From positions 184,501-248,500 of the forward strand of contig JADJJK010000006.1 in NCBI GenBank assembly GCA_016706545.1: 64,000 bases of DNA, written 5' to 3'. Below, one piece after another: positions 1-10,484 of the stretch. Position 1 is the first letter of the stretch. Every line of letters starts with the position of its first letter. A program made the position numbers and the translations under genes. A model generated the notes under the pieces. The model ran no database searches. It was not told where the DNA came from and saw nothing but the letters and a program-made list of their open reading frames with translations. This DNA is from Myxococcales bacterium. Lineage in GTDB: Bacteria > Myxococcota_A > Polyangia > Haliangiales > Haliangiaceae.

Positions 1-1
1 G

Positions 2-592
2 CGCGCGCGGGCCGCGCTGCGCCTGCGCCGGCCGCGCGTAGACAGGGCGCCGCTCGAGGGCGCGCGCCGCCGCGCGGCTTCGGCGTGGCTCTTGGGGCGG
101 GAGCGCTCCGAAGTCTCGCTGCTTTTCGACGAGCTGACGCACCTGGAACAAGCGGCGGCGCGCCTGTCCGCGGCGACCGAGGAGGCTCGCACGCTGCGCT
201 TGCCGCCCCGCACGCTGGCGCGCCCGGTCAAGGGCCAGGTGGCGCGCGCGTTTGGCCGCCTCACCCACGAGCGCTCTGGCGCCACCCTGTCGCGGCGCGG
301 AGTGGACCTGGAGGTCGACGAAGGCGCGCTGGCCACCGCGCTCGCCGATGGGACGGTGGTCCACGCCGGTCCCATCCGCGGCCTCGATGACGGCGTGCTG
401 GTGGAGCACGACGGCTACTTCACCCTGGTGGCCAAGCTCTCCAAGCTGCAGGTGTCCGTCGGCCAGCGCGTCGATCCTGGCATCGTGCTTGGCCAGGCCG
501 CGCGGCGTCGGGTCTACGTGGAGCTGCGGCTGCGCCTCCTGCCGTCCGGGTTGCCGGTCGACCCCATGCCGTTCTTCTCCGACGAGCCGTGA
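2..592 (+). CDS. Murein hydrolase activator, EnvC/M23-like (5' partial)
   Basis: The reading frame is open from the first bases of the window, so the gene begins upstream; a TTG at 92 is only an internal candidate start. The C-terminal ~100 residues have the LytM/M23 beta-fold pattern seen in EnvC/NlpD proteins: a region reading FGRLTHERSGATLSRRGVDL, then DGTVVHAGPI, then VEHDGYFTLVAKLSKLQVSVGQRV. The zinc-ligand His residues of active M23 peptidases are absent (RRGVD replaces HxGxD; there is no HxH), which fits the EnvC-type activators that switch on amidases rather than cut peptidoglycan themselves. The preceding residues (LFDELTHLEQAAARLSAATEEA) look like the end of a coiled coil, as in EnvC. 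An S41 protease follows 131 bp downstream, a common pairing (envC-ctpA). Confidence 0.75.
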   Translation, partial: RARAALRLRRPRVDRAPLEGARRRAASAWLLGRERSEVSLLFDELTHLEQAAARLSAATEEARTLRLPPRTLARPVKGQVARAFGRLTHERSGATLSRRGVDLEVDEGALATALADGTVVHAGPIRGLDDGVLVEHDGYFTLVAKLSKLQVSVGQRVDPGIVLGQAARRRVYVELRLRLLPSGLPVDPMPFFSDEP

Positions 593-723
593 CGCCCCGC
601 GGGGGCTCGCCTCGTTGGGGCACGCGCGCGGAGCGGCGCTTGCTCCCGCGAAGCCATCATCGAAGACATCATCTGCGGTGCCGTCGTCGCGCCGTCGCCG
701 CGTCGTTGCAGTAACGTGGCGGC

Positions 724-2040
724 ATGTCACTTCGCCACGTGGCGGCCGGGGGCATCTCCGGCGCCATCCTCGCCACCGCGCTGTGGGCCTGGGCCACGCC
801 CGCGGACGCTCGCTACCGCGCCTACGAGACGTTCGCGGAGGCGCTCTCGATCATCGAGCGCAACTACGCTCGCCCGGTGCAGGAGCTGGAGCTCCTGCGC
901 AGCGCCATCGCCGGCATGACCGCGGCGCTCGACCCGCGCTCGGCGTACCTGGCGCCGCGTCGCTTTCAGAAGGTGCAGGAGGACACCGAGGGCGAGCTCG
1001 CGGACGTGGGGCTGCTCCTTGGGCCGCCGCGTGCGCCCGCGCTGGATCCGCGCCAGCTAGCCCAGCCGGCCTGGCCGGAGGTGTCCGCCGTGCTGCCCGG
1101 GAGCCCGGCCGAGGCAGCCGGGATCTCGCCTGGTGATCGACTGCTGTCCATCGACGGTGAGCCGACGGCGGCGGCGACCGCCTTGACGCCGGGCGACCCC
1201 GAGCGATGGCGGGCGCGGTTGCGCGGCAGCGCCGGCACGCGCGTGCGCCTGTCGCTGCAGCGCCCCGGCTGGCGCCGCCCCAAGGAGTGGGTGCTGGTGC
1301 GCGCGCATCGGCGCGTCCTCAGCGTCAGTCATCGCGTGCTGGAAGAGATCGCGGTCATCACCATCGAGCGCTTCGTCGAATCCACCGCCACCGAGGTGCG
1401 CCGCGCGCTGGCGCAGGTCGAGGCGGCGGGGGCGGTGGCCGTGGTGCTCGACCTGCGCGCCAACCCCGGCGGAGTGGTGGATCAAGCGCTCGCGGTCGCG
1501 GACCTGTTTCTCGAAGGCGGCACCATGGTCACGCTCCACGAGCGCGATCGCAAGCAGGTGCGGGTGGCGCATCCCGGCGGATATGAGGGCCCGGTGGTGG
1601 TGCTGGTGGACGCCGGCACCGCGTCGGCGGCGGAGCTCGTCGCCGCCGCGCTCGCCGACAATCACCGGGCGCGGCTCGTTGGTGAGTCGACCTATGGTAA
1701 GGGGTCTGTGCAGACTTTCTTTCCCCTGTCCGACGGCAGCGCCCTCAAGCTCACCACCGGCTGGTACGCCACCGCTGCGGGCAACTTGCTTGAATCAAAC
1801 GGGATCCAGCCGCATGTCAAGGTCCCTCGCAACATTCCTACTCGAAATGTTCCTCGTATGTCCTCCTCGCAAACGCCTAGCGCCGGCAACCCAAACGGTG
1901 CAACAATCGCCCCCGGATTCGATGATGATCCGCAGCTCGTCGCAGCCGTTGCGCTGGCGCGTTCCTCTGTTCCGGGGGCGCCCAACCGGGGGCGCCGCGG
2001 CGCCGGTCCCGGCGCTTCGGCCGGTTTCCCTGATCGTTGA
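724..2040 (+). CDS. Carboxyl-terminal processing protease (peptidase S41)
   Basis: 438-residue periplasmic or membrane-anchored serine protease of the CtpA/Prc family. An N-terminal hydrophobic segment (residues about 7-25) can act as signal or anchor. A PDZ domain follows (about 115-180, with PGSPAEAAGISPGDRLLSIDG), then the S41 catalytic domain (about 205-350). Ser301 lies in GTASAAE, Lys326 in YGKGSVQ, with Gln330; the Ser-Lys spacing of 25 equals that of E. coli Prc. The nucleophile region is preceded by the typical LRANPGG. The last ~80 residues after GIQPHVKVP are low-complexity and have a less GC-biased codon use. It follows the EnvC-like gene, so a joint role in cell-wall remodelling is likely. 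ATG 724 is chosen because it places the hydrophobic segment at the N terminus. Confidence 0.93.
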   Translation: MSLRHVAAGGISGAILATALWAWATPADARYRAYETFAEALSIIERNYARPVQELELLRSAIAGMTAALDPRSAYLAPRRFQKVQEDTEGELADVGLLLGPPRAPALDPRQLAQPAWPEVSAVLPGSPAEAAGISPGDRLLSIDGEPTAAATALTPGDPERWRARLRGSAGTRVRLSLQRPGWRRPKEWVLVRAHRRVLSVSHRVLEEIAVITIERFVESTATEVRRALAQVEAAGAVAVVLDLRANPGGVVDQALAVADLFLEGGTMVTLHERDRKQVRVAHPGGYEGPVVVLVDAGTASAAELVAAALADNHRARLVGESTYGKGSVQTFFPLSDGSALKLTTGWYATAAGNLLESNGIQPHVKVPRNIPTRNVPRMSSSQTPSAGNPNGATIAPGFDDDPQLVAAVALARSSVPGAPNRGRRGAGPGASAGFPDR

Positions 2041-2156
2041 TGATCCGGTTGATCGAGCCGATCTGGCCGCCCAAGCATGGCGCACCGCGCGCAAGTTCGG
2101 TGGTACAACCACAAAGTCTGCGGGCCTAGCGCCCGTCGGTCACGGGGACGAAGCCG

Positions 2157-4094
2157 ATGTTTAAGCTGGTCATCCAGGATGACGAGGGGAAAACCACGGT
2201 CGTACCGCTGGTGCGCGATGAGATCACGATCGGGCGCAAAGAGGGCAATACGATCCGCCTGACCGAGCGCAACGTATCTCGTCGGCACGCGCGCATCATG
2301 CGCGCCAACGGCGAGGTGACCATCGAGGACCTCGGCAGCTACAACGGCATCCGCGTCAACAACTCGCGCATCGCCGAGCGGGTCCAGCTCCGCGTCAGCG
2401 ATCAGGTCCAGATCGGCGACTACAAGCTGTTCCTCAAGGCCGAGGGCATCGAGCACGTCGACGACGCCAAGACGGTGCCCATCGAGCGCATCGAGACCGC
2501 CACGTCGATCGATGCGGTGCCGGTGGAGGCAGCCCCGGTGGGCACGCCGCCCCCCGGCTCATTGCCGCCGCCGAGCCAGCTCGTCGGCAACCCGAACCGC
2601 ACGCTGGTGGCCATCCCGGACACCGATCACACCGGGCGGCCCATCGCCACGCCGTCGGTTCACGGTCCGCTGACCGCGCCGCTTGGGCACGCTCGTCTGG
2701 TGGTGCTGTCGTCCAACTTCGCCGGCTCGGAGTTCGAGCTGTCGCGGCCGCAGATGATCATCGGCCGCACCGACGAGAACGACATCGTCATCAACCACCG
2801 CTCGATCAGCCGCAACCACGCCAAGATCGTCCGCGAGCCCGACACCGCGCGTTACACGGTGAGCGATCTGCAGTCCTCCAACGGCGTCCGCGTCAACGGC
2901 CAGGACTACGGCAAGGTGGAGCTGCGGCGCGGCGACGTCATTGATCTGGGCCACGTCCGCATGCGGTTCGTCGATGCGGGCGAAGAGTACGTCTTCACGC
3001 GCGACGCCATCGAGGACGTTCCAGAGGAGGGCCGCGGTCGAGGCCTGTGGATCGCGCTGGCGCTGGCCGCCCTGGTGCTGGGCGGCATCGGCGTGTACTT
3101 CGCCTTCGGTCGCAGCTCCAGCTCGCCCAAGCCGGAGCCCGGCGGTGACGTGGTCGCCACGGTCACCGTCGACGCCGCCGCTGCCGTCGAGCCGCCCGCC
3201 AAGGACGCCAGCGTGCCGGTCATCCCAGAAGACGCAGCGGCGCCGCCGCCTCCGGTGGACGCGGCGGTCCCGTCGACGGCACCAACGACACCCGAAGACG
3301 CCGGGGCCACGGTGGCGATAAGCGATGACCCGCTAGGCCGCAAGCGCTCCGAGTGCCTGCGCTATGGCAGCGAGGAGAGCTGGGCTGAGCTGCGGACCTG
3401 CGCGCTCGCGCTGCGCGCCCTCAAGGCGCCGCCGGGCGAAGCAGACAAGCTCTTGCGACAAGCAGACTTGGAGGCTCGCGCCAAGCGGCAGTACGAGTCC
3501 TTCCTGGCGCTGAGCAAGCGGGATGACACGGCGGCGGCGATGGCGGCGATCGGTCGCGTGGTGCGCACGATCCCCGACGAGTCCATCTACGCGGATCAGG
3601 CCAAGGGGCGCTGGAACGCCATGAAGGACAAGTTCGTTCGTGCCAAGGTGCAGCAAGCAGGCGTGTCGGCTCGCGCTGGCAAGTGCAATGATCTAAGGAG
3701 CATCTCGAACGAGGTGCAGCCCTACGACAAGCGCGCCGCGGACGGGATCGCGGTGCTCAAGTGCGAGGCGCCAGCCAAGAAGGTTTGCACTCCGGAGGCC
3801 GCGGCGAGCACGGATCAGGCGCTTGATCTGGCCCGCAAGACGTACGACTCGAAGCCTACCGAGGTGGTGGGGAGCGCGGAGAACGCCATCGGCGGCAACC
3901 CGTGTGTCTCGCTGTCCGGCGGGCCCGAGGCGGCGAACCGATACGCGACGTTCACCTATCTGGGCCTGGTGGCTGCGTGTCGGGCGGAGCTGAAGGCCAA
4001 GGCGGACTTCTTCTATGCGCTGCGCGTGAAGCGGCTAGGCAAGGGCGAGATTCCCGCCGGCTGTCAGAAGTTCTTGGGTGACCCCAGCCAGTAG
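2157..4094 (+). CDS. Membrane protein with two FHA domains
   Basis: 645 residues. Two forkhead-associated (phosphothreonine-binding) domains are clear: FHA1 at about residues 22-95 (IGRKEGNTIRL, SRRHARI, GSYNGIRVN) and FHA2 at about 200-275 (IGRTDENDIVI, SRNHAKIV, SSNGVRVNG). Both keep the Arg, Ser-Arg-x-His and Asn-Gly residues that contact phosphopeptides. One transmembrane segment follows at about 296-317, then an Ala/Pro/Val-rich linker and a helical C-terminal region with several Cys, probably periplasmic. The cytoplasmic FHA pair would dock onto targets of Ser/Thr kinases such as the one at 54636-57077; that link is inference. The extracytoplasmic domain is not recognised. Confidence 0.88.
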   Translation: MFKLVIQDDEGKTTVVPLVRDEITIGRKEGNTIRLTERNVSRRHARIMRANGEVTIEDLGSYNGIRVNNSRIAERVQLRVSDQVQIGDYKLFLKAEGIEHVDDAKTVPIERIETATSIDAVPVEAAPVGTPPPGSLPPPSQLVGNPNRTLVAIPDTDHTGRPIATPSVHGPLTAPLGHARLVVLSSNFAGSEFELSRPQMIIGRTDENDIVINHRSISRNHAKIVREPDTARYTVSDLQSSNGVRVNGQDYGKVELRRGDVIDLGHVRMRFVDAGEEYVFTRDAIEDVPEEGRGRGLWIALALAALVLGGIGVYFAFGRSSSSPKPEPGGDVVATVTVDAAAAVEPPAKDASVPVIPEDAAAPPPPVDAAVPSTAPTTPEDAGATVAISDDPLGRKRSECLRYGSEESWAELRTCALALRALKAPPGEADKLLRQADLEARAKRQYESFLALSKRDDTAAAMAAIGRVVRTIPDESIYADQAKGRWNAMKDKFVRAKVQQAGVSARAGKCNDLRSISNEVQPYDKRAADGIAVLKCEAPAKKVCTPEAAASTDQALDLARKTYDSKPTEVVGSAENAIGGNPCVSLSGGPEAANRYATFTYLGLVAACRAELKAKADFFYALRVKRLGKGEIPAGCQKFLGDPSQ

Positions 4095-4165
4095 GGGGAC
4101 AGCCCCAGCAGCCTTCCGGCTTGGCCGAAGGCGCGCCGCAGCCTCGCGGCCGGCTGGTTGTGAGT

Positions 4166-4195
4166 TTGACCCACCCCTGTGTCTTGGTGTAACAG
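4166..4195 (+). promoter_or_regulatory. Possible sigma-70-type promoter for the OmpA/TSP3 gene
   Basis: TTGACC at 4166-4171 and TAACAG at 4190-4195 are separated by 18 bp, in an AT-richer pocket between the FHA gene and the ATG at 4252. The -35 box matches 5 of 6 consensus bases and the -10 box is weak. Predicted by eye only. Confidence 0.35.
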
Positions 4196-4251
4196 ACATA
4201 GGTCCAGTCTTCGCCGCAACTGCCGAGCGGCTCTCGGTTTTCGGAGGCGTC

Positions 4252-6099
<1,848 letters not shown>

Positions 6100-6100
6100 C

Positions 6101-6406
6101 GTGCGCTTTCCGCTGACCCTGGAGCTGGTGGAGCAGGCGCGGAGGTTCGCCCTGCGCTCGGCGTGTCGCGATTGCTTCTTCTGGAGCGAGCGGCGCAACG
6201 AGTGCTGGCATGGCTGGCCAGACGAGGGGCAGCGGCGGTGGCCTCTGGAGCAGCCAGGCGAGGCGGGCGTCGAGGCGGGCTTGCCAGGCGAGGCGAGCGT
6301 GCCAGGCGAGGCGGGCGACGAGGTAGCTCGCTCGCCAGGCGAGGCGGGCTTGCCAGCCGGCGCGCCCGCCGAGGCTGCGTTCTGCAAGGAGTTCGAGCTG
6401 CGCTGA
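6101..6406 (+). CDS. Small Cys-rich protein, possible zinc-binding, with PGEAG repeats
   Basis: 101 residues starting at GTG 6101, one base after the OmpA stop, so probably translated with it. The N-terminal part reads CRDCFFWSERRNECWHGWP and the C terminus ends FCKEFELR: five Cys and a His in a spacing suggestive of a small zinc site. Between them lies a low-complexity stretch with repeated PGEAG units encoded by a GC-rich near-repeat (6253-6360). The Cys-containing ends without the insert would make a protein of about 60 residues. I recall short proteins with a C..C.F....C.HG.P....FC.EFE pattern in related bacteria, but cannot name a function. The start is unsupported by a clear ribosome site. 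Confidence 0.5.
   Translation: MRFPLTLELVEQARRFALRSACRDCFFWSERRNECWHGWPDEGQRRWPLEQPGEAGVEAGLPGEASVPGEAGDEVARSPGEAGLPAGAPAEAAFCKEFELR
6253..6360. repeat. In-frame minisatellite encoding PGEAG/VEAGL
   Basis: Imperfect tandem copies built on CCAGGCGAGGCGGGC and shorter GAGGCGGGC pieces lie inside the small Cys-rich gene. Because the unit sizes are multiples of three, the frame is preserved. Confidence 0.7.
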
Positions 6407-6486
6407 GCGGAGCGCGGCGCGGCGCCCGTGGCTGCCAGGCGGCGCTAGCGAGTGGCACCGCAGAGGATTGTTGGTACGATCGGCCC

Positions 6487-6777
6487 ATGCTGCGATGGCT
6501 GATGATCCTGACGATCGGCGCGTTCTTGGCCTATCTCGGCTCGACGGTGAAGCTCGGGTCGCGCACGTTCTTTGGCCACGTTCAGGCGATCTGGTCCACC
6601 GACGAGGCGCAGGACATGCGCAAGGGGCTCGAGGAGAAAGCCGGGCCGGCGCTGGATCGCGTCAAGCGCGGGGTCAAGGCGGGCATCGAGGCGGCGGCGG
6701 GAGAGGACGGCGCTGCCAGGCTCGACGGCGGGACAGGTGGCGTCGACGCGCCGGCCGAGGCGCCGAGCTCGCCGTGA
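6487..6777 (+). CDS. Small single-pass membrane protein of unknown function
   Basis: 96 residues from ATG 6487. An N-terminal transmembrane helix (LRWLMILTIGAFLAYLGSTV, residues 2-21) is followed by a charged segment with basic and acidic residues (STDEAQDMRKGLEEKAGPALDRVKRGVKAGIEAAAG) likely to form an amphipathic helix. The tail is Ala/Pro/Gly-rich. No family is recognised. The stop overlaps the GTG start of psuG (GTGA), so the two are translationally coupled. Confidence 0.6.
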   Translation: MLRWLMILTIGAFLAYLGSTVKLGSRTFFGHVQAIWSTDEAQDMRKGLEEKAGPALDRVKRGVKAGIEAAAGEDGAARLDGGTGGVDAPAEAPSSP

Positions 6778-7685
6778 AGCCAGCGCTGTCGCGAGAGGTC
6801 GCCGCCGCGCTCGCCAGCGGGCAGCCGGTGGTGGCGCTCGAGTCCACGATCGTCGCCCACGGGCTGCCGTGGCCTGCCAACCTCGAGGTGGCCAAGGACC
6901 TGGAGGCGGCGGTGCGGCGGTGCGGCGCGGTGCCAGCGACCATCGCCGTCATCGACGGCAGCCTGTGCGCGGGGCTCGGCGACGAGCAGCTCGAGCGGCT
7001 GGCGCAGGACGGCGCGACCTTCGTCAAGGCCGGGGCCACCGACCTGGCGGTGGCGCTGGCGCGCGGCGGCTGCGCGGCCACCACCGTCAGCGCCACGGCG
7101 AAGGTCGCCGCGGCGGTCGGCATCCGGGTGTTCTCCACCGGTGGCATCGGCGGCGTGCATCGCGGCGACGACTTTGACGTGTCGCATGATCTGGTCGCGC
7201 TCGCGGGCCTGCCGCTGGCCGTGGTGTCCGCGGGCGCCAAGTCGATCCTTGATCTGCCCCGCACCATCGAGGCGATGGAGACGCTGGGGATCCTGGTCCT
7301 TGGCTACCGGTGCGACGAGCTGCCGGCGTTCTATCGCCGCGCGTCGGGCGTGCGCTTGCCGCACCGCGTGGACACGGTGAGAGAGCTCGCAGAGATCTTG
7401 ACCGTCCACTGGCGTGCGCTGGGCGGGCACGGCGCGCTGATCGCCAACCCCATCCCGGCGGCGGCCGAGCTGCCGGCCGAGCTCATCGACGCCGTGCTCC
7501 AGCAGGCGCTGGCGCGCGCGGCGGCCGCCGAGATTCGCGGCAAGGCGCTCACGCCGTATCTGCTCGCGGAGATCTCGCGGGCCTCGGCCGGGCGAAGCGT
7601 GGTCGCCAACCGCGCGCTCGCGGTTCACAACGCCGAGGTCGGGGCCGAGCTGGCGGTGGCCCTGAGCCACCTGTTGGCGCGCTGA
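6774..7685 (+). CDS. psuG: Pseudouridine-5'-phosphate glycosidase
   Basis: 303 residues, the normal length for PsuG. It reversibly cleaves pseudouridine 5'-phosphate to uracil and ribose 5-phosphate with a divalent metal (Mn2+ in known enzymes). Diagnostic blocks are VALESTIVAHGLPWPANLEVA near the N terminus, FVKAGATDLAVALARGGCAATTVSAT, and STGGIGGVHRGDDFDVSHDL. GTG 6774 is chosen since it overlaps the upstream stop and places the conserved SREVAAAL helix at the start. The pseudouridine kinase partner (PsuK), often adjacent or fused, is not in this window. Confidence 0.95.
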   Translation: MKPALSREVAAALASGQPVVALESTIVAHGLPWPANLEVAKDLEAAVRRCGAVPATIAVIDGSLCAGLGDEQLERLAQDGATFVKAGATDLAVALARGGCAATTVSATAKVAAAVGIRVFSTGGIGGVHRGDDFDVSHDLVALAGLPLAVVSAGAKSILDLPRTIEAMETLGILVLGYRCDELPAFYRRASGVRLPHRVDTVRELAEILTVHWRALGGHGALIANPIPAAAELPAELIDAVLQQALARAAAAEIRGKALTPYLLAEISRASAGRSVVANRALAVHNAEVGAELAVALSHLLAR

Positions 7686-7962
7686 CAGCGCGGTAGCGGC
7701 TCGCCCGCGCGGCGTGGACGGCGTGCCCCTGCGCAGCGGCTCCCGGGCGACATCCGAAGCGGCCGAGCTGCCGCTCCGGACCCGTGACTCGTAGCGGCCC
7801 GCGGATTGCTCTACTGAGCTCTGGGCTGGTCCAGACCGGTCCGCACGTCCGAAATCTGTCAGTTCGAGGTCAAGTGACAAAAATCCACCACCTATACCCG
7901 ACGGAAAAACGTCACCTGCACCTTTGTCCGCCTGGATGTCTGCGGGTATTCACGGGGGCGCC
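7686..7962 (+). other. Leader region upstream of the aminotransferase operon
   Basis: 277 bp without a gene. From about 7850 it is AT-richer than its surroundings and holds a -10-like TATACC at 7893-7898, without a convincing -35. A short inverted pair GTGAC/GTCAC about 30 bp apart flanks it. It probably carries the promoter of the operon starting at 7963. No terminator for psuG stands out. Confidence 0.35.
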
Positions 7963-9126
7963 ATGAGCTCGTCACCTATCCTCTTCACCCCAGGCCCCGT
8001 GCGGATTCCGCGCCGCGTGGCTGAGGCCATGGCTGATCCGGCTTGCAACTATCATCGCCAGCCCGGCTTTCAGCAGATGCTTGGCGAGATCCAGATGGAT
8101 CTCGGGGAGTTGCTCAAGCTCCGCAACCCGGCTGACTACGCCATCGCCATCATGACGTGTACGGGAACCGGCGCCAACGAAGGCTGCCTGCAGGCGTTCG
8201 CCGGCCTCGGCCCTGGCTTGATCCTGCGCAACGGCTTCTTCGGCGCGCGCCTGGTGGACCAGGCGGTGCAGAATAATCTCAAGCACTTCGTGCTGGATGG
8301 CCCGGTGGATCAGCCGCTGGATCCGGCGGCGGTGGCGGCGTTTCTGGACGCGCGCCCCGAGATCCGCTGGTGCTACTTCGTCAGCCACGAGACCCGGATG
8401 GGCCTGGTCAACCCGCTGGAAGAGCTCGGCAAGGTCTGCCACGCCCGCGGCGTGATGGTGGGCTCGGACATCATCTCCAGCGCGTTCGCGTACCCGGTCG
8501 ACATCGAGGCCGCCAAGCTCGATCTGGCGGTGACCTCGTCTGCCAAGGCGGTGATGGCGGCGCCCGGGCTTGGCATCGTGTTCGTGCGCCGCGCGGTGAT
8601 CGCGGAGCTCAAGCGGGTGCGCGGCACCAGCAGCTACTACCTCGACGTGGTCGCCGAGTGCGAGCGCCAGGCAGCCGACTGCCAGCCGCGGTTCGCGCAG
8701 CCGGTGGCGCTGTTCGCGGCGCTGCACGCCGCGTGTGGCCTGCTCAAGCAGATCGGCATCGACGCCCACATGGCGCGCATCCAGCGCCAGATGGATCAGG
8801 TGGCCAACCACCTGGCGGCCATGGGGCTGTGCTCGCTGTTGCCGCGCGAGCGGCTGTCGTGGATCGCGGTCAACTTCGCGCTCCCGGCCGGGGTCACGTA
8901 CAGCGAGTTCACCCAGAAGATGCAAGCCGAAGGCTACTTTCTGCTCTACGGCGTCCCCGGCGATCAGTCGCATTTCCAGGTCAGCACCATCGGTGACCTG
9001 AGCGACGCGGACGTCGCCGGGCTGTGTCGGGCGCTCACCCGGGTGCTCGGGCCGGCCTGCCAGGCGCAGCGAACGGCACATGGCTCGGGTGGCGTACAAG
9101 CGCGCGCGCAAGGAGAGGCACCATGA
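7963..9126 (+). CDS. PhnW-like class V aminotransferase
   Basis: 387 residues, PLP-dependent, fold type I class V. The closest pattern is 2-aminoethylphosphonate:pyruvate transaminase: LFTPGPVRIPRRVAEAM at the start, GSDIISSAFAYPVDI with the Asp that binds the PLP nitrogen, SSAKAVMAAPGLGIV with the Schiff-base Lys, and YSEFTQKMQAEGYFLLYG with IGDLSDADVAGL at the end, matching the PhnW C-terminal block. One residue is missing before the Lys relative to E. coli PhnW. No phosphonate genes (PEP mutase, phosphonoacetaldehyde hydrolase) are visible, so the substrate may differ. ATG 7963 has GGGGGCG upstream; an in-frame start at 7924 adds 13 unconserved residues. It heads a four-gene operon. Confidence 0.85.
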   Translation: MSSSPILFTPGPVRIPRRVAEAMADPACNYHRQPGFQQMLGEIQMDLGELLKLRNPADYAIAIMTCTGTGANEGCLQAFAGLGPGLILRNGFFGARLVDQAVQNNLKHFVLDGPVDQPLDPAAVAAFLDARPEIRWCYFVSHETRMGLVNPLEELGKVCHARGVMVGSDIISSAFAYPVDIEAAKLDLAVTSSAKAVMAAPGLGIVFVRRAVIAELKRVRGTSSYYLDVVAECERQAADCQPRFAQPVALFAALHAACGLLKQIGIDAHMARIQRQMDQVANHLAAMGLCSLLPRERLSWIAVNFALPAGVTYSEFTQKMQAEGYFLLYGVPGDQSHFQVSTIGDLSDADVAGLCRALTRVLGPACQAQRTAHGSGGVQARAQGEAP

Positions 9127-9623
9127 TCTCGCAACTGGGCAGCCACGAGGGCAAGAAGATCATCTTCGGCTTCGATCACCACCTCGCGCCCAAGCTGGAG
9201 GCGTACCTGGCAGTGCTCGGCCATCACGGCCCCGTGGTGCCGACCGTCCACAGCGAGACCCCGCACTACCTCAGCTCCGCCGAGCTAGTGTGTGAGCGGG
9301 TCCGCGGTCGCTCCGATCTGGTGGGGGTGCTCATCTGCTCCACCGGCATCGGCATCTCGATCGCGGCCAACAAGTTCAGTGGGATCTACGCGGCGCGCTG
9401 CCTGACCGCAGACGACGCCGAGCTGTGCCGCACGATCAACAACGCCAACGTGCTGTGCCTGTCGATGCGCGCGACCCTGGCGGTCAACGCACAGATCATC
9501 GACTCGTTCATGACCACGCCGTATGAAGGCCGCAAGCTCGACCAGCTCTCGCGCATCACGCGGTTCGAGCAGGAGCTGGAGCTGCCGCAGACTCCGGCGC
9601 GCGCCCGCTTCAAGTCCGTTTGA
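9123..9623 (+). CDS. RpiB/LacA/LacB-family sugar-phosphate isomerase
   Basis: 166 residues. It has the RpiB fold markers: FGFDHHLAPKL near the N terminus, ICSTGIGISIAANKFSGIYA with the probable catalytic Cys72, and NNANVLCLSMR corresponding to NDANVL of RpiB. These enzymes interconvert aldose and ketose phosphates by proton transfer. ATG 9123 overlaps the upstream stop (ATGA), with AGGAGAG just before it. Position between a PhnW-like aminotransferase and two CDP-alcohol phosphatidyltransferases suggests a biosynthetic rather than pentose-phosphate role; that is inference. Confidence 0.85.
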   Translation: MISQLGSHEGKKIIFGFDHHLAPKLEAYLAVLGHHGPVVPTVHSETPHYLSSAELVCERVRGRSDLVGVLICSTGIGISIAANKFSGIYAARCLTADDAELCRTINNANVLCLSMRATLAVNAQIIDSFMTTPYEGRKLDQLSRITRFEQELELPQTPARARFKSV

Positions 9624-9641
9624 GATGTCGTCGAGGGAAAG

Positions 9642-10484
9642 ATGAGCACGCAGGCGTCAAGCGAGGCGCCGGCCCCCTCCGAGGCCACGCCGCCCGCCGC
9701 CGGGCGCGCGGGGCGTCCGGACCGGTGGTTCGGCATCAAGGATCTGTTCACCACCATCAACGCCATGGGCGGCGTCGTGGCCATCTGCCTGTGCATCGAG
9801 GGCCAGCCGTTCTGGGCCGGGGTGTCGATGCTCCTGGGCTACCTGTTTGGCGACACGCTGGATGGGTACGTGGCGCGCAAGCTCGGCACCTCCAACCAGT
9901 TCGGCGCCGAGTACGACACCATCGCCGACCACCTGTCCCACTGCATCGCGCCGGGCGCCATCGTGTACACCGTGTACCGCGGCGTCGACCTGGGCTTTCC
10001 ACCGTGGGCGCAGCAGGGGCTGGCCATCGTGCTCGGCGGCTCGATCATGGTCACCGCCTCGATCCGGCACGCGCGCAACATCGTGCGGCCGATCGAGGTC
10101 AAGGGCATCTGGGCCGGCTTGCCGCGCACCGTGCTGGGCTTTCTGGCGGTGGCGTACGTCAACGCGCGGCTGGCGCCGCATCTGCCTGGCGGGTACTGGG
10201 TCGGGGTGGTGCTGATCCCGGCGTCGTGCGTGGCAGCGCTGACCTACCTGCCGTTTCCCAGCCACCGCATGGCGCGCGGCCACTTCGGGTACGTGCGCAT
10301 CGTCATCCTGTTTGCGTTCCTCACCACCATCGGCATCGGCGTGGTGTATCCGGAGTTTGTCTTTGACCTCCTGCTGTTCTGGATGCTCGGCTACTCGACC
10401 GCCTCCTGGATGTCGATGACGCGCCCGGAGCGCGACCGGTACTTCGAGACCGTCCGGCGGGCGCTGGCGGAGGCCAAGACGTGA
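9642..10484 (+). CDS. CDP-alcohol phosphatidyltransferase, PssA-like
   Basis: 280-residue integral membrane enzyme. The CDP-alcohol phosphotransferase signature D-x2-DG-x2-AR-x8-G-x3-D-x3-D is complete, starting DTLDGYVARKLGTSNQFGAE and followed by YDTIADH, at about residues 70-95. Several transmembrane segments follow. The overall pattern resembles CDP-diacylglycerol-serine O-phosphatidyltransferase, but the head-group alcohol cannot be read from sequence. The first ~25 residues are Ala/Pro-rich. A GAGGGA site precedes ATG 9642. It is the third gene of the operon, overlapping the next by GTGA. Confidence 0.87.
   Translation: MSTQASSEAPAPSEATPPAAGRAGRPDRWFGIKDLFTTINAMGGVVAICLCIEGQPFWAGVSMLLGYLFGDTLDGYVARKLGTSNQFGAEYDTIADHLSHCIAPGAIVYTVYRGVDLGFPPWAQQGLAIVLGGSIMVTASIRHARNIVRPIEVKGIWAGLPRTVLGFLAVAYVNARLAPHLPGGYWVGVVLIPASCVAALTYLPFPSHRMARGHFGYVRIVILFAFLTTIGIGVVYPEFVFDLLLFWMLGYSTASWMSMTRPERDRYFETVRRALAEAKT

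Noticed and set aside
4078..4251. Upstream start for the OmpA/TSP3 protein
   Set aside because: It overlaps the FHA gene, buries the signal peptide, and ignores the CGGAGG before ATG 4252.
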